From DATMYQ01 sp035560935 (GTDB taxonomy: Bacteria > Bacillota > Negativicutes > Sporomusales > Sporomusaceae), in contig DATMYQ010000082.1 of assembly GCA_035560935.1 (NCBI GenBank), forward strand, positions 1 to 10,226: a stretch of 10,226 bases of DNA. The letters run 5' to 3'. Under the pieces are notes generated by a model, which made no database searches, was not told the origin of the DNA, and saw only the letters and a list, made by a program, of their open reading frames with translations. Positions 1-6,215 of this stretch are shown here, piece after piece (positions within the stretch are counted from its first letter, which is position 1; every line of letters begins with the position of its first letter). The position numbers and the translations under genes were made by a program.

Positions 1-27
1 GAATTTTATGTCCAAAGGAGAGTCGCC

Positions 28-672
28 ATGAACTATCCAGGCCTGATACCCGTCATGATCTTATTTTTTTTATTATCTGCCGCACCAGCCCCCGCCGTTG
101 AAACGCCCAAACCGCAAGCGGTGATTCTTATGGTCAATCACGCCAAAACCACTTATGACAATGATCTGGGCCACAAACTATCCCAGTATTTAGAAAAAAC
201 GCTACGAAAACAGTATCAGCTGATTCCGGCTAAGCAAATACAACCAACACTGCAAAAAGTCGGGATTATCGATATTTCTACCGCCGAACGCGCCGATATC
301 ATTGCTGCGTTACGCAACGAACGAATTAATGGTCAACCCATTGATATTGTCCTATGCATCGAAATCGAACCGGTAATAGTTCAAGAATGGAGTTCTTTGC
401 TAAACAGCGGTCATAAGGCTACTCTCAGCATCCCGCTGCGAGTAATTGATCTAGCCGGCGATCGCTATCTTTATAATGCCAAATTGGTGGAACAGGCGGA
501 CAACAGTTCTATGTGGGGAGGTACCGGTGGTCGTGATGCTGTCTTTTCGGCACTGGACAAAATCCTGAAACAAATCAACAATATTGTAAAAAAACAATTG
601 CCGGCCAAAGTAATCCCGCCGGAAAGCCCTAAATTGCCTGTTATTATATCTCCACATCCCGAGCAATCCTGA
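28..672 (+). CDS. Small exported protein of unknown function
   Basis: This 214-residue protein is not recognised. Its start is well supported by AAAGGAG at 14-20, seven bases before the ATG. Residues 1-23 form a typical signal peptide: a short N-region, a hydrophobic run (about 7-18) and a plausible A-P-A cleavage site before Val24. There is no lipobox cysteine, so the product is probably released into the periplasm or outside rather than lipid-anchored. The mature part alternates predicted beta strands (AVILMVN at 31-37, IDIVLCIEIEP at 105-115, ATLSIPLRVIDL at 131-142) with amphipathic helices (about 46-62, 85-97 and 170-189), which suggests a compact alpha/beta domain. A proline-rich tail (192-214) follows. 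It is the only + strand gene here and converges on pfkA across a shared terminator. A resemblance to TolB-N-like or CsgG-like envelope domains is conceivable but cannot be shown from the sequence. Confidence 0.85.
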   Translation: MNYPGLIPVMILFFLLSAAPAPAVETPKPQAVILMVNHAKTTYDNDLGHKLSQYLEKTLRKQYQLIPAKQIQPTLQKVGIIDISTAERADIIAALRNERINGQPIDIVLCIEIEPVIVQEWSSLLNSGHKATLSIPLRVIDLAGDRYLYNAKLVEQADNSSMWGGTGGRDAVFSALDKILKQINNIVKKQLPAKVIPPESPKLPVIISPHPEQS

Positions 673-676
673 TCCT

Positions 677-729
677 TTGATAAAAAAGCTGCCGACAATC
701 TTAACAATTGCCGGCAGTTTTTTTATCAA
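677..729. terminator. Bidirectional rho-independent terminator
   Basis: Two 23-base arms (677-699 and 707-729) are complementary except at two positions and enclose a 7-base loop. The GC core GCTGCCG/CGGCAG is flanked by an A-run on the left and a T-run on the right, so either transcript gives a hairpin followed by U residues. It begins five bases after the stop of the + strand gene and lies about 95 bases beyond the pfkA stop, so it probably serves both convergent genes. Confidence 0.88.
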
Positions 730-823
730 TGCTTAAAGGTGGCTTTGCTTTATCCGCTGCTTTAAGTCTGTCATTATGTCATCTTTTGCACGAACAGTAA
801 TCACGATTCTCCGGAACGCAATG

Positions 824-1783
824 CTATTGCGCCAAAATATTCGCCAACTCTACCAATTCGCTGTTAACTTCCCGTTTTTTGCTTACCGCATCGGCAATAT
901 CCACCGCCACTACGGTATTGTTATGATAGCCCATCATAATCCCGCTTTCACCCTGATGCAGTTTTATTACCGCAGCTTCCGCCAGACGGCTGGCCAGCAA
1001 CCGGTCCGTCACCGTCGGTGCCCCGCCCCGTTGAATATGTCCCAGTACGGATACCCGGGTTTCCAGCCCGGTCTTTTCCCGGATTCGTTCACCTACATCT
1101 ATAGCACTGCCGGCGCCTTCGGCAACCATAACGATACTAAAAGACTTTCCTTTTTGTCGTGATGCTTTAAGTTGTTCGCAAATTTCATCCAAATCAAACG
1201 GAACCTCAGGAATCAGAATAATTTCTGCGCCGCCAGCCAATCCGGCTGTTAATGCAATCATACCAGAGTGACGTCCCATAACCTCCACAACCATGACCCG
1301 GCCATGCGCCGAAGCCGTGTCCCTCAGCTTATTGATTGCGTCGAGAACGGTGTTGACCGCCGTATCAAAGCCAATGGTATAGTCCGTACCCCACATGTCA
1401 TTGTCAATAGTTCCCGGCAAGCCAACCACCCGGACACCCAGCTCCTCCAGCATCCGGGCGCCGGTCAGCGATCCGTCACCGCCGATGACAATCAACCCTT
1501 CAATTCCTTTTTGTTGAAGATTGGCCACCGCTTTACGGCGACCCTCGGGAGTTTTAAATTCTTCACTGCGGGCAGTCCCTAAAAACGTGCCGCCTTTTTG
1601 AATAATATCACCCACGGATCGGGAATTAAGCAGCACAATATCGTTCGCAATCATGCCGGCATAACCGTTTTTAACGCCCCATACTTCCATCCCCCGTGAC
1701 AAAGCCACCCGGACCACCGCCCGGATGGCCGCATTCATTCCCGGACAGTCACCACCACTGGTTACCACACCAATAATATTCAT
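824..1783 (-). CDS. pfkA: ATP-dependent 6-phosphofructokinase
   Basis: This is a cytoplasmic glycolytic enzyme that phosphorylates fructose 6-phosphate to fructose 1,6-bisphosphate. The 319 residues match the usual bacterial PfkA length. Visible motifs are TSGGDCPGMN (8-17, nucleotide binding), GGDGS (101-105), PGTIDND (123-129, with the catalytic base Asp127), MGRHSG (169-174, substrate binding) and GHIQRGG (248-254). Gly104 in GGDGS is the residue typical of ATP-using enzymes; pyrophosphate-dependent relatives usually carry Asp there. The MNIIGVVTSGG beginning matches the family N-terminus, which fixes the start even though the best ribosome site (GAGG within 1795-1803) lies a rather long 11 bases upstream. 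The gene has no co-transcribed partner visible: a terminator for the preceding gene lies upstream and the 169 bases between must hold its promoter. The accA/accD and pyk neighbours often seen beside pfkA in Firmicutes are absent here. Confidence 0.97.
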   Translation of the reverse strand: MNIIGVVTSGGDCPGMNAAIRAVVRVALSRGMEVWGVKNGYAGMIANDIVLLNSRSVGDIIQKGGTFLGTARSEEFKTPEGRRKAVANLQQKGIEGLIVIGGDGSLTGARMLEELGVRVVGLPGTIDNDMWGTDYTIGFDTAVNTVLDAINKLRDTASAHGRVMVVEVMGRHSGMIALTAGLAGGAEIILIPEVPFDLDEICEQLKASRQKGKSFSIVMVAEGAGSAIDVGERIREKTGLETRVSVLGHIQRGGAPTVTDRLLASRLAEAAVIKLHQGESGIMMGYHNNTVVAVDIADAVSKKREVNSELVELANILAQ

Positions 1784-1952
1784 CCGTGTCCCAACCTCAC
1801 CTTCTTTATTTTATCGTGCATAGAAATTCACTTTCATCACGATCCTGTTTGTGAAAATTCGCCAAGCCGCGCCACATCCCTGCCAAACATGGAGGCTTCT
1901 GTAAATTTCATCGTCCCTGTCTTTATCATTCGCTGCTTTCGTGATAAAAAGC
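1784..1952 (-). promoter_or_regulatory. Leader region expected to hold the pfkA promoter
   Basis: This stretch lies between the terminator of the preceding - strand gene and the pfkA start, so the pfkA promoter should be here. The only suggestive element I see is a -10-like TAAAAT close to the ribosome site, without a convincing -35 partner. No riboswitch-like or T-box-like fold was recognised. The assignment rests on position alone. Confidence 0.3.
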
Positions 1953-1978
1953 AAAAAAACCCGCGGCATTGTCCGGGG
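1953..1978 (-). terminator. Rho-independent terminator of the zinc-ribbon gene
   Basis: Read on the - strand, a GC stem (CCCCGG pairing with CCGCGGG with one bulged C, loop ACAATG; 1960-1978) is followed directly by seven T residues (1953-1959). It begins 23 bases after the stop codon of the zinc-ribbon gene and should isolate that gene from pfkA. Confidence 0.8.
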
Positions 1979-2001
1979 TGCAGTAACAACCATTTATGCA
2001 A

Positions 2002-3408
2002 TCAATGCGTGTCTGCCGGTTGTGTCTGCCGATTCGACAGCAAAATGTCAGTATCCAGCAATTCCCGCGACAGTGCTTCAATACTATCTTCCGTGTTACA
2101 AATTACCATATAACATTGATCATTGGGCTGCGTAGTCACCCAGGCACATTTGGCGTTCAATAAGTTCACCGGTTTAAGCGGGACATGCGAATCATTTTCT
2201 TCCATCTCCATCATCGTTGGCGGTAGCAGCGTCCTCCGGGTCACTTCCTCCAGATTCAACATCCCGGAAGCGCTAACAATCGGATCCTGTGAAAAAACGC
2301 CGATGGCGGCATGCCAGAGCCGGGCTAAAAAGAACCGGTCATTTTGGGTAAAATAACGCCCTCCGGTCAGAACCGCCCTTAGCTTGCCGTCATCATTCAC
2401 CACACCAATGAGTGCGTGTCGTTCGTTGCTCAGGATAAATACCTTATATGCTCCATGTTCCTGCAGCACAATCCGGCTCATTTTCAGCACGGAGACACCG
2501 TTCAAGGCCTTGACAATCGTGCTTTCTTCCCGGTTATACCTCAATTTAAACTCTGTCGGCGTCATCCCCAGATCCGGTGAGTGCTTCTGTGTGGCCAACC
2601 ATCCCAAACCCGCACAGGCAGCCAATAGTAACGCCACCAGTAAAATCAATATCCATTTTTTCTTCCTGCTTCGCCGTTGAGGCTCCTCAACATCCTGTCG
2701 AAAAAAATCTTCCGCCTCGTATTCTTTCTCTGGTTCCTTTTCCCATATATTCAACGATGGTAAGAAATTAAAGGGAAACTTTTTATGCGGCTGGGTTTCC
2801 GGAACCGTCTCCGCAATCGGCGGTAACGGGTCCAGCATCACTTCTCCCGGACAGTTTGGCACACTGCACCGGCACTGATTCGCCCGCCAGCATTCCACAT
2901 GCTGTGGGTCACCGCATTCGGGACAGACAAGCACATTCTGCCGAAATTCAATCCGTTTTTCGCAGTAGGAACAAATGACGCCTACATAACTTTGGCGCCG
3001 TGGCGGTAACGGCGTCAGCGCTTCCACGACGTCGGCCCCGGCAGCCGCAGCATCGGCGGGCGGTAACGGTTGTCCGCAACATTTGCACACCATGACCCCG
3101 TCCCGCAGCACGCCAATATCTTTGCTCTCCAACGGCACTTCTCCGCTTTTTTCCCAATAGTGTCCATGGACATGCTCCATAGCTTTTGGCATCTTGTTGC
3201 CGCAACCGGAGCAATATACCGCCGACTCCTGATTATAGGCACCGCATTTCACACACCGTTTCGGTAATGCCAGTTGCGGTTCAACTGCCGGCGTCTCCGC
3301 CTGATACCGTTCCAGTATCAACGCTTTCACTTCATCAATAGTAATATTAGGGTTATTTTTTTTCAACTCAAAAAAGTATGCAATAATTTCATCTCTGCTT
3401 ACACGCAT
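2002..3408 (-). CDS. Membrane-anchored zinc-ribbon and RING-like protein
   Basis: A 468-residue protein whose exact role is not known. The N-terminal 35 residues are a short helical segment. A zinc ribbon follows with Cys52, 55, 66 and 69 (CxxC-10-CxxC), then a second short cysteine group (Cys108, 110, 111). Residues 146-186 hold a prokaryotic RING-like cluster: CxxC at 146/149, CPEC at 162-165, then His170, Cys173, Cys179, Cys181 and Cys186. A charged linker with the basic stretch RRSRKKK (245-251) precedes one transmembrane helix (about 252-270). By the positive-inside rule the zinc domains face the cytoplasm and residues 271-468 lie outside. The external part begins with GMTPTEFKLRYN and looks folded, but I do not recognise it. 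The start is set by ATGGAG at 3415-3420, six bases before ATG. An in-frame upstream start at 3513 would fall inside a terminator-like hairpin and lacks a good ribosome site. The known roles of RING-like prokaryotic domains do not settle a function. Confidence 0.82.
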   Translation of the reverse strand: MRVSRDEIIAYFFELKKNNPNITIDEVKALILERYQAETPAVEPQLALPKRCVKCGAYNQESAVYCSGCGNKMPKAMEHVHGHYWEKSGEVPLESKDIGVLRDGVMVCKCCGQPLPPADAAAAGADVVEALTPLPPRRQSYVGVICSYCEKRIEFRQNVLVCPECGDPQHVECWRANQCRCSVPNCPGEVMLDPLPPIAETVPETQPHKKFPFNFLPSLNIWEKEPEKEYEAEDFFRQDVEEPQRRSRKKKWILILLVALLLAACAGLGWLATQKHSPDLGMTPTEFKLRYNREESTIVKALNGVSVLKMSRIVLQEHGAYKVFILSNERHALIGVVNDDGKLRAVLTGGRYFTQNDRFFLARLWHAAIGVFSQDPIVSASGMLNLEEVTRRTLLPPTMMEMEENDSHVPLKPVNLLNAKCAWVTTQPNDQCYMVICNTEDSIEALSRELLDTDILLSNRQTQPADTH

Positions 3409-3414
3409 AGTAAT

Positions 3415-3420
3415 CTCCAT
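3415..3420 (-). promoter_or_regulatory. Ribosome binding site that sets the zinc-protein start
   Basis: ATGGAG (GGAG core at 3415-3418) sits six bases upstream of the ATG at 3406-3408. No comparable site precedes the in-frame ATG at 3513, so the shorter protein is preferred. Confidence 0.65.
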
Positions 3421-3511
3421 CCAGCCCATATTGCTACCACAGTCTTCACTGTTCGGATATATATTCGATACCTGGCAGGCATCACCTGCTTTTCCCTCGA
3501 TGAATTTCATC

Positions 3512-3545
3512 AAAAAATGCGCCTATCTCTTGAATTCAGCATTTT
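3512..3545 (-). terminator. Possible weak terminator of the dehydrogenase gene
   Basis: On the - strand AAAATGC (3539-3545) pairs perfectly with GCATTTT (3514-3520) across an 18-base loop and is followed by further T residues, six in all from 3517 down to 3512. It lies just after the dehydrogenase stop codon. The 7-bp stem is AT-rich and the loop is long, so termination may be partial, allowing read-through into the zinc-protein gene. Confidence 0.45.
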
Positions 3546-3551
3546 ATGTGA

Positions 3552-4514
3552 CTATAGTCCCATATCCAATAGCACCTTCCCAGCCTGTTGGTCGAATACG
3601 GCCTTTACACCGTCCGGCAAGGAATACACGGAGCTGATCAGCGGCAGTACATCGACTAGGCGACGTTCCAGCAGCCTCAAAGCCGCATCCATCGGCCCAC
3701 ACCGAGAGCCGGTCAACGTCAGCTCCCGGACTACCCAATCGGTTGCGCACACTGTGTTGTCACCTTGAAATGTGCTTTTCATCAATAGTACTCCCCCTGG
3801 TTCCGTCAACGCAGACGCTAAAAGCAATCCGGAGGGTTGACCCGAACAATCCACCACCAGATCAAAGCTGGCGGCCCATTCTTCTGCTTCCACATCTACC
3901 TCCGACAAACACTTTGTTTCCGCCCTCCCTTGCAAAAGCTGCAGTCTGTCCGGGTGCTTCCCAATAACGGTTAGCCGGCATCCCGTTAGACTAAGAACCA
4001 GCGCCACCAGTTGTCCCAATTTCCCATCTCCCAGCACGGCTACCCGCTGGCTGGGACGAACATGAATCTGCTCCACGATTTCCAGCGCCGCCGCCAACGG
4101 TTCGGCAAAAACGGCCTCCCGGTCGCTAACCCTATCCGGAACAACAAATAAATTTTCCACCGGCATACTCAAATAATCAGCAAATGCGCCATCCATACCA
4201 AATATCCCCAGACAGCGCCGCTTCCAGCAATGATGTGCCTTGCCTTTTTTGCAGAGGCGGCATATACCGCAACCCACATTAATATCCGCCACGACCCGGC
4301 GACCAATCCAGACCGGATCGTCCGCTTCCACCACCACTCCGACGAATTCATGCCCCAATACGCCCCGATATCCCTTATACCCCTTGATAATTTCCTTATC
4401 CGTGTTGCATATCCCCGCCCATTTCACCTGAATCAGCGCTTCCCCCGGCCCGCGCACCGGTCGGGAATAAGCTTCTCTATACTGAAGCTGGCCGTCATAA
4501 TACAATGCCCGCAT
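3552..4514 (-). CDS. Zinc-dependent medium-chain alcohol/polyol dehydrogenase
   Basis: A 320-residue cytoplasmic oxidoreductase of the zinc-binding MDR family, which oxidises alcohols or polyols with NAD(P). Visible catalytic-zinc residues are Cys36 (GICNTD), His55-Glu56 (GHE) and Glu138 (AEP). Four cysteines (82, 85, 88, 96) form the structural zinc lobe. The Rossmann glycine motif is GDGKLG (162-167). After the second strand, where NAD-specific enzymes often carry an acidic residue, this protein has Gly185-Lys186-His187, which may hint at NADP use (inference). The start at 4514 is preferred over an in-frame ATG at 4538 because GGAGGGG (4523-4529) lies eight bases before it and MRALYY is a typical family beginning. 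It follows the uxaA terminator but has its own promoter. Bacillus hexuronate clusters include a similar dehydrogenase (yjmD), so a uronate- or polyol-related substrate is plausible; the substrate cannot be read from sequence. Confidence 0.88.
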   Translation of the reverse strand: MRALYYDGQLQYREAYSRPVRGPGEALIQVKWAGICNTDKEIIKGYKGYRGVLGHEFVGVVVEADDPVWIGRRVVADINVGCGICRLCKKGKAHHCWKRRCLGIFGMDGAFADYLSMPVENLFVVPDRVSDREAVFAEPLAAALEIVEQIHVRPSQRVAVLGDGKLGQLVALVLSLTGCRLTVIGKHPDRLQLLQGRAETKCLSEVDVEAEEWAASFDLVVDCSGQPSGLLLASALTEPGGVLLMKSTFQGDNTVCATDWVVRELTLTGSRCGPMDAALRLLERRLVDVLPLISSVYSLPDGVKAVFDQQAGKVLLDMGL

Positions 4515-4522
4515 CCAATCCA

Positions 4523-4529
4523 CCCCTCC
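4523..4529 (-). promoter_or_regulatory. Ribosome binding site that sets the dehydrogenase start
   Basis: GGAGGGG ends eight bases upstream of the ATG at 4512-4514. The alternative in-frame ATG at 4538 lies upstream of this site and close to the -10 element, so it is unlikely to be used. Confidence 0.7.
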
Positions 4530-4547
4530 ACATTGCATTTAAGTGTT

Positions 4548-4577
4548 ATTATAACTCAATCTACCGAAAACTGTCGT
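4548..4577 (-). promoter_or_regulatory. Sigma-A-type promoter of the dehydrogenase gene
   Basis: On the - strand a perfect -10 box TATAAT lies at 4548-4553. Eighteen bases upstream, ACGACA (4572-4577) matches four of six positions of TTGACA. The -10 is 33 bases before the start codon, leaving a short leader with the ribosome site. The weak -35 fits a promoter that needs an activator. Confidence 0.65.
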
Positions 4578-4595
4578 GTTACCCCGCAAATATTT

Positions 4596-4614
4596 TGTGT
4601 CGCAATATGACGCA
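4596..4614. promoter_or_regulatory. Imperfect dyad, candidate operator
   Basis: TGTGTC and GACGCA are arranged as inverted half-sites separated by seven bases; five of the six half-site positions pair. The dyad lies 18 bases upstream of the -35 element of the dehydrogenase promoter, a position typical of activator sites. No binding protein can be assigned. Confidence 0.3.
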
Positions 4615-4651
4615 TAATCCGTTCCGCTCACTGCGATATAGGAGAAGATAG

Positions 4652-4695
4652 TAAAATCACCAAACACCCCAAACCAGGGCCATCTGGTGATTTTA
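4652..4695 (-). terminator. Terminator at the end of the uxaA operon
   Basis: Perfect 11-base inverted repeats (4652-4662 and 4685-4695; on the - strand TAAAATCACCA and TGGTGATTTTA) enclose a 22-base loop. The stem lies 15 bases past the uxaA stop. The descending arm ends in TTTTA, so the U-tract is short. The loop contains alternative pairings such as ACCAG with CTGGT that would compete with the main stem. Confidence 0.65.
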
Positions 4696-4710
4696 TCACA
4701 ATACCGCCAA

Positions 4711-6198
4711 TTATAGCGTCACACCATTCTTAAAGATCGTAATTTCCCGAAAACCCATACTTTCCGCTTTCACCATTTTTCCTGACGCCACCGACAAAAG
4801 ATACGCAAAAAATTCATCCGTCACTTCGTCTAATGTCTTTCCTGCCAGTAGCGGTCCGGCATCGAAGTCCATCCAATTGGCTTTACGGCGAAAAACATCG
4901 CTGTTAGTCGCAATTTTTACCGTGGGGATAACGGTTCCCAAAGGAGTTCCCCGTCCGGTGGTAAACAGGATAATCTGGCAGCCGGCAGCCGCCAAAGCCG
5001 TGGCGGCCACCATATCATTCCCGGGAGCACTCAATAAATTCAGTCCTTTTTCGCTTACCGTGCCGCCATACGGCAAAACGTCCACCACCGCCCGGCTACC
5101 TCCTTTCTGGGTGCAACCCAATGATTTTTCCTCCAAGGTGCTAATGCCGCCTTTTTTGTTGCCCGGTGACGGATTTTCATAAATGGGTTGATTGTACGCA
5201 GAAAAATACGTCTTGAAATCGTTGATCAATTTTACTGTTTTCGTGAAAACTTCGCTGTTCACCGCCCGGTTCATCAATAATGTTTCCGCTCCGAACATCT
5301 CCGGAACTTCCGTAAGAACAGAGCTCCCCCCCTGGCAAATCAATCGGTCGGACAATGCTCCCACCAGCGGATTGGCGGTGATACCGGAAAAACCGTCAGA
5401 CCCTCCGCATTTCAGACCGACCACCAGCTCTGACACCGGCCATAAACTACGGGAAAATCCCTCGGCATGTTCTATCAATTCTTCCACCAGTTCCAGACCG
5501 CTTGCCACTTCGTCTTCCACTTCCTGCGCCACCAAAAATTTCACCCGGCGTTCATCGTAATTCCCCAGCACTTTCTTAAACTCGGCAATATGATTATTCT
5601 CACACCCCAGTCCCAACACCAGTACCCCACCAGCATTAGGGTGCGCAACAAAATTTGCCAGAATCTGCTGGGTATTACAGTGGTCCTCCCCAAGTTGCGA
5701 ACAACCATACGGATGGGTTAATTCAAATATTCCATCAATGTTTTTTCGACTGTCCCATCGCACGGCTGCCGCTCTGGCAATCAGTTGCGCCGCCCGGTTC
5801 ACACAACTCACCGTAGGAATGATCCAGATTTCGTTGCGCACCCCTACCCGGCCATCCGCCCGTCGATATCCCTGAAATTCAGCCACCGTCTCCCCGCAAA
5901 CCTCCGGCAGTTGAAACGGTTGGAACTGATATTCCAGAATGTCCCCTAGACCCGTCTTTAAATTATGGACATGAACCCAGTCGCCCGCCTGAATCGGCAT
6001 AGTGGCCCGTCCAATGGGAAAACCGTATTTCACAACCGGTTCCCCGGGCGCAATATCCCGCAGAGCCAGCTTATGCCCTTTTTCCACCGCTGACCGGGAC
6101 GTAATCACTATCCCCCCGGCAGTAACCGATTCTCCTGCTGTCACCGCATCAATCGCCACCGCAACATTATCCAGTTCATGAATCCGCAACACGGACAT
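4711..6198 (-). CDS. uxaA: Altronate dehydratase
   Basis: This enzyme removes water from D-altronate to give 2-keto-3-deoxy-D-gluconate in galacturonate breakdown. At 495 residues it is full length for UxaA, with both family domains fused. An N-terminal SAF domain (about 10-85) contains GHKLALRDI (41-49). The catalytic part belongs to the altronate/galactarate dehydratase family and shows GYRRADGRVGVRN (110-122), THPYGCSQLGEDH (161-173), GLGCENN (196-202), LKCGGSDGFSGITANP (262-277) and TTGRGTPLG (413-421). The conserved Cys and His residues in these blocks are expected to bind the metal, iron in characterised relatives. The gene begins 17 bases after the uxaB stop. A purine-rich Shine-Dalgarno tract (6204-6214) fills most of that gap, so the two are surely co-transcribed and perhaps translationally coupled. 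The substrate assignment over galactarate is supported by the adjacent uxaB. Confidence 0.95.
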   Translation of the reverse strand: MSVLRIHELDNVAVAIDAVTAGESVTAGGIVITSRSAVEKGHKLALRDIAPGEPVVKYGFPIGRATMPIQAGDWVHVHNLKTGLGDILEYQFQPFQLPEVCGETVAEFQGYRRADGRVGVRNEIWIIPTVSCVNRAAQLIARAAAVRWDSRKNIDGIFELTHPYGCSQLGEDHCNTQQILANFVAHPNAGGVLVLGLGCENNHIAEFKKVLGNYDERRVKFLVAQEVEDEVASGLELVEELIEHAEGFSRSLWPVSELVVGLKCGGSDGFSGITANPLVGALSDRLICQGGSSVLTEVPEMFGAETLLMNRAVNSEVFTKTVKLINDFKTYFSAYNQPIYENPSPGNKKGGISTLEEKSLGCTQKGGSRAVVDVLPYGGTVSEKGLNLLSAPGNDMVAATALAAAGCQIILFTTGRGTPLGTVIPTVKIATNSDVFRRKANWMDFDAGPLLAGKTLDEVTDEFFAYLLSVASGKMVKAESMGFREITIFKNGVTL

Positions 6199-6215
6199 TC
6201 CTGCCCCTCCCTCCT

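Noticed and set aside
733..764. CTTAAAG and CTTTAAG inverted repeat downstream of pfkA
   Set aside because: Only seven AT-rich pairs around a long loop, next to a much stronger terminator that already explains the region.
818..830. Perfect short hairpin GCAAT-GCT-ATTGC over the pfkA stop codon
   Set aside because: Five base pairs (six with the next base) and no U-tract; too small to distinguish from chance.
776..1162. A + strand ORF antisense to pfkA
   Set aside because: It is fully explained by the reverse strand of pfkA codons and lacks a ribosome site.
1837..1911. A 24-codon - strand ORF in the pfkA leader, ATG to TGA
   Set aside because: Its AGGG motif lies only three bases before the ATG, the peptide resembles nothing known, and no regulatory logic is visible; random short ORFs of this size are expected.
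3439..3452. ACAGT-CTTC-ACTGT dyad upstream of the zinc-protein start
   Set aside because: Five-base arms only, no clear promoter boxes around it, and no second copy noticed in the window.
3274..3768. A long + strand ORF spanning parts of the zinc-protein and dehydrogenase genes
   Set aside because: It runs antisense across two well-supported genes, has no ribosome site, and its protein shows no family motif.
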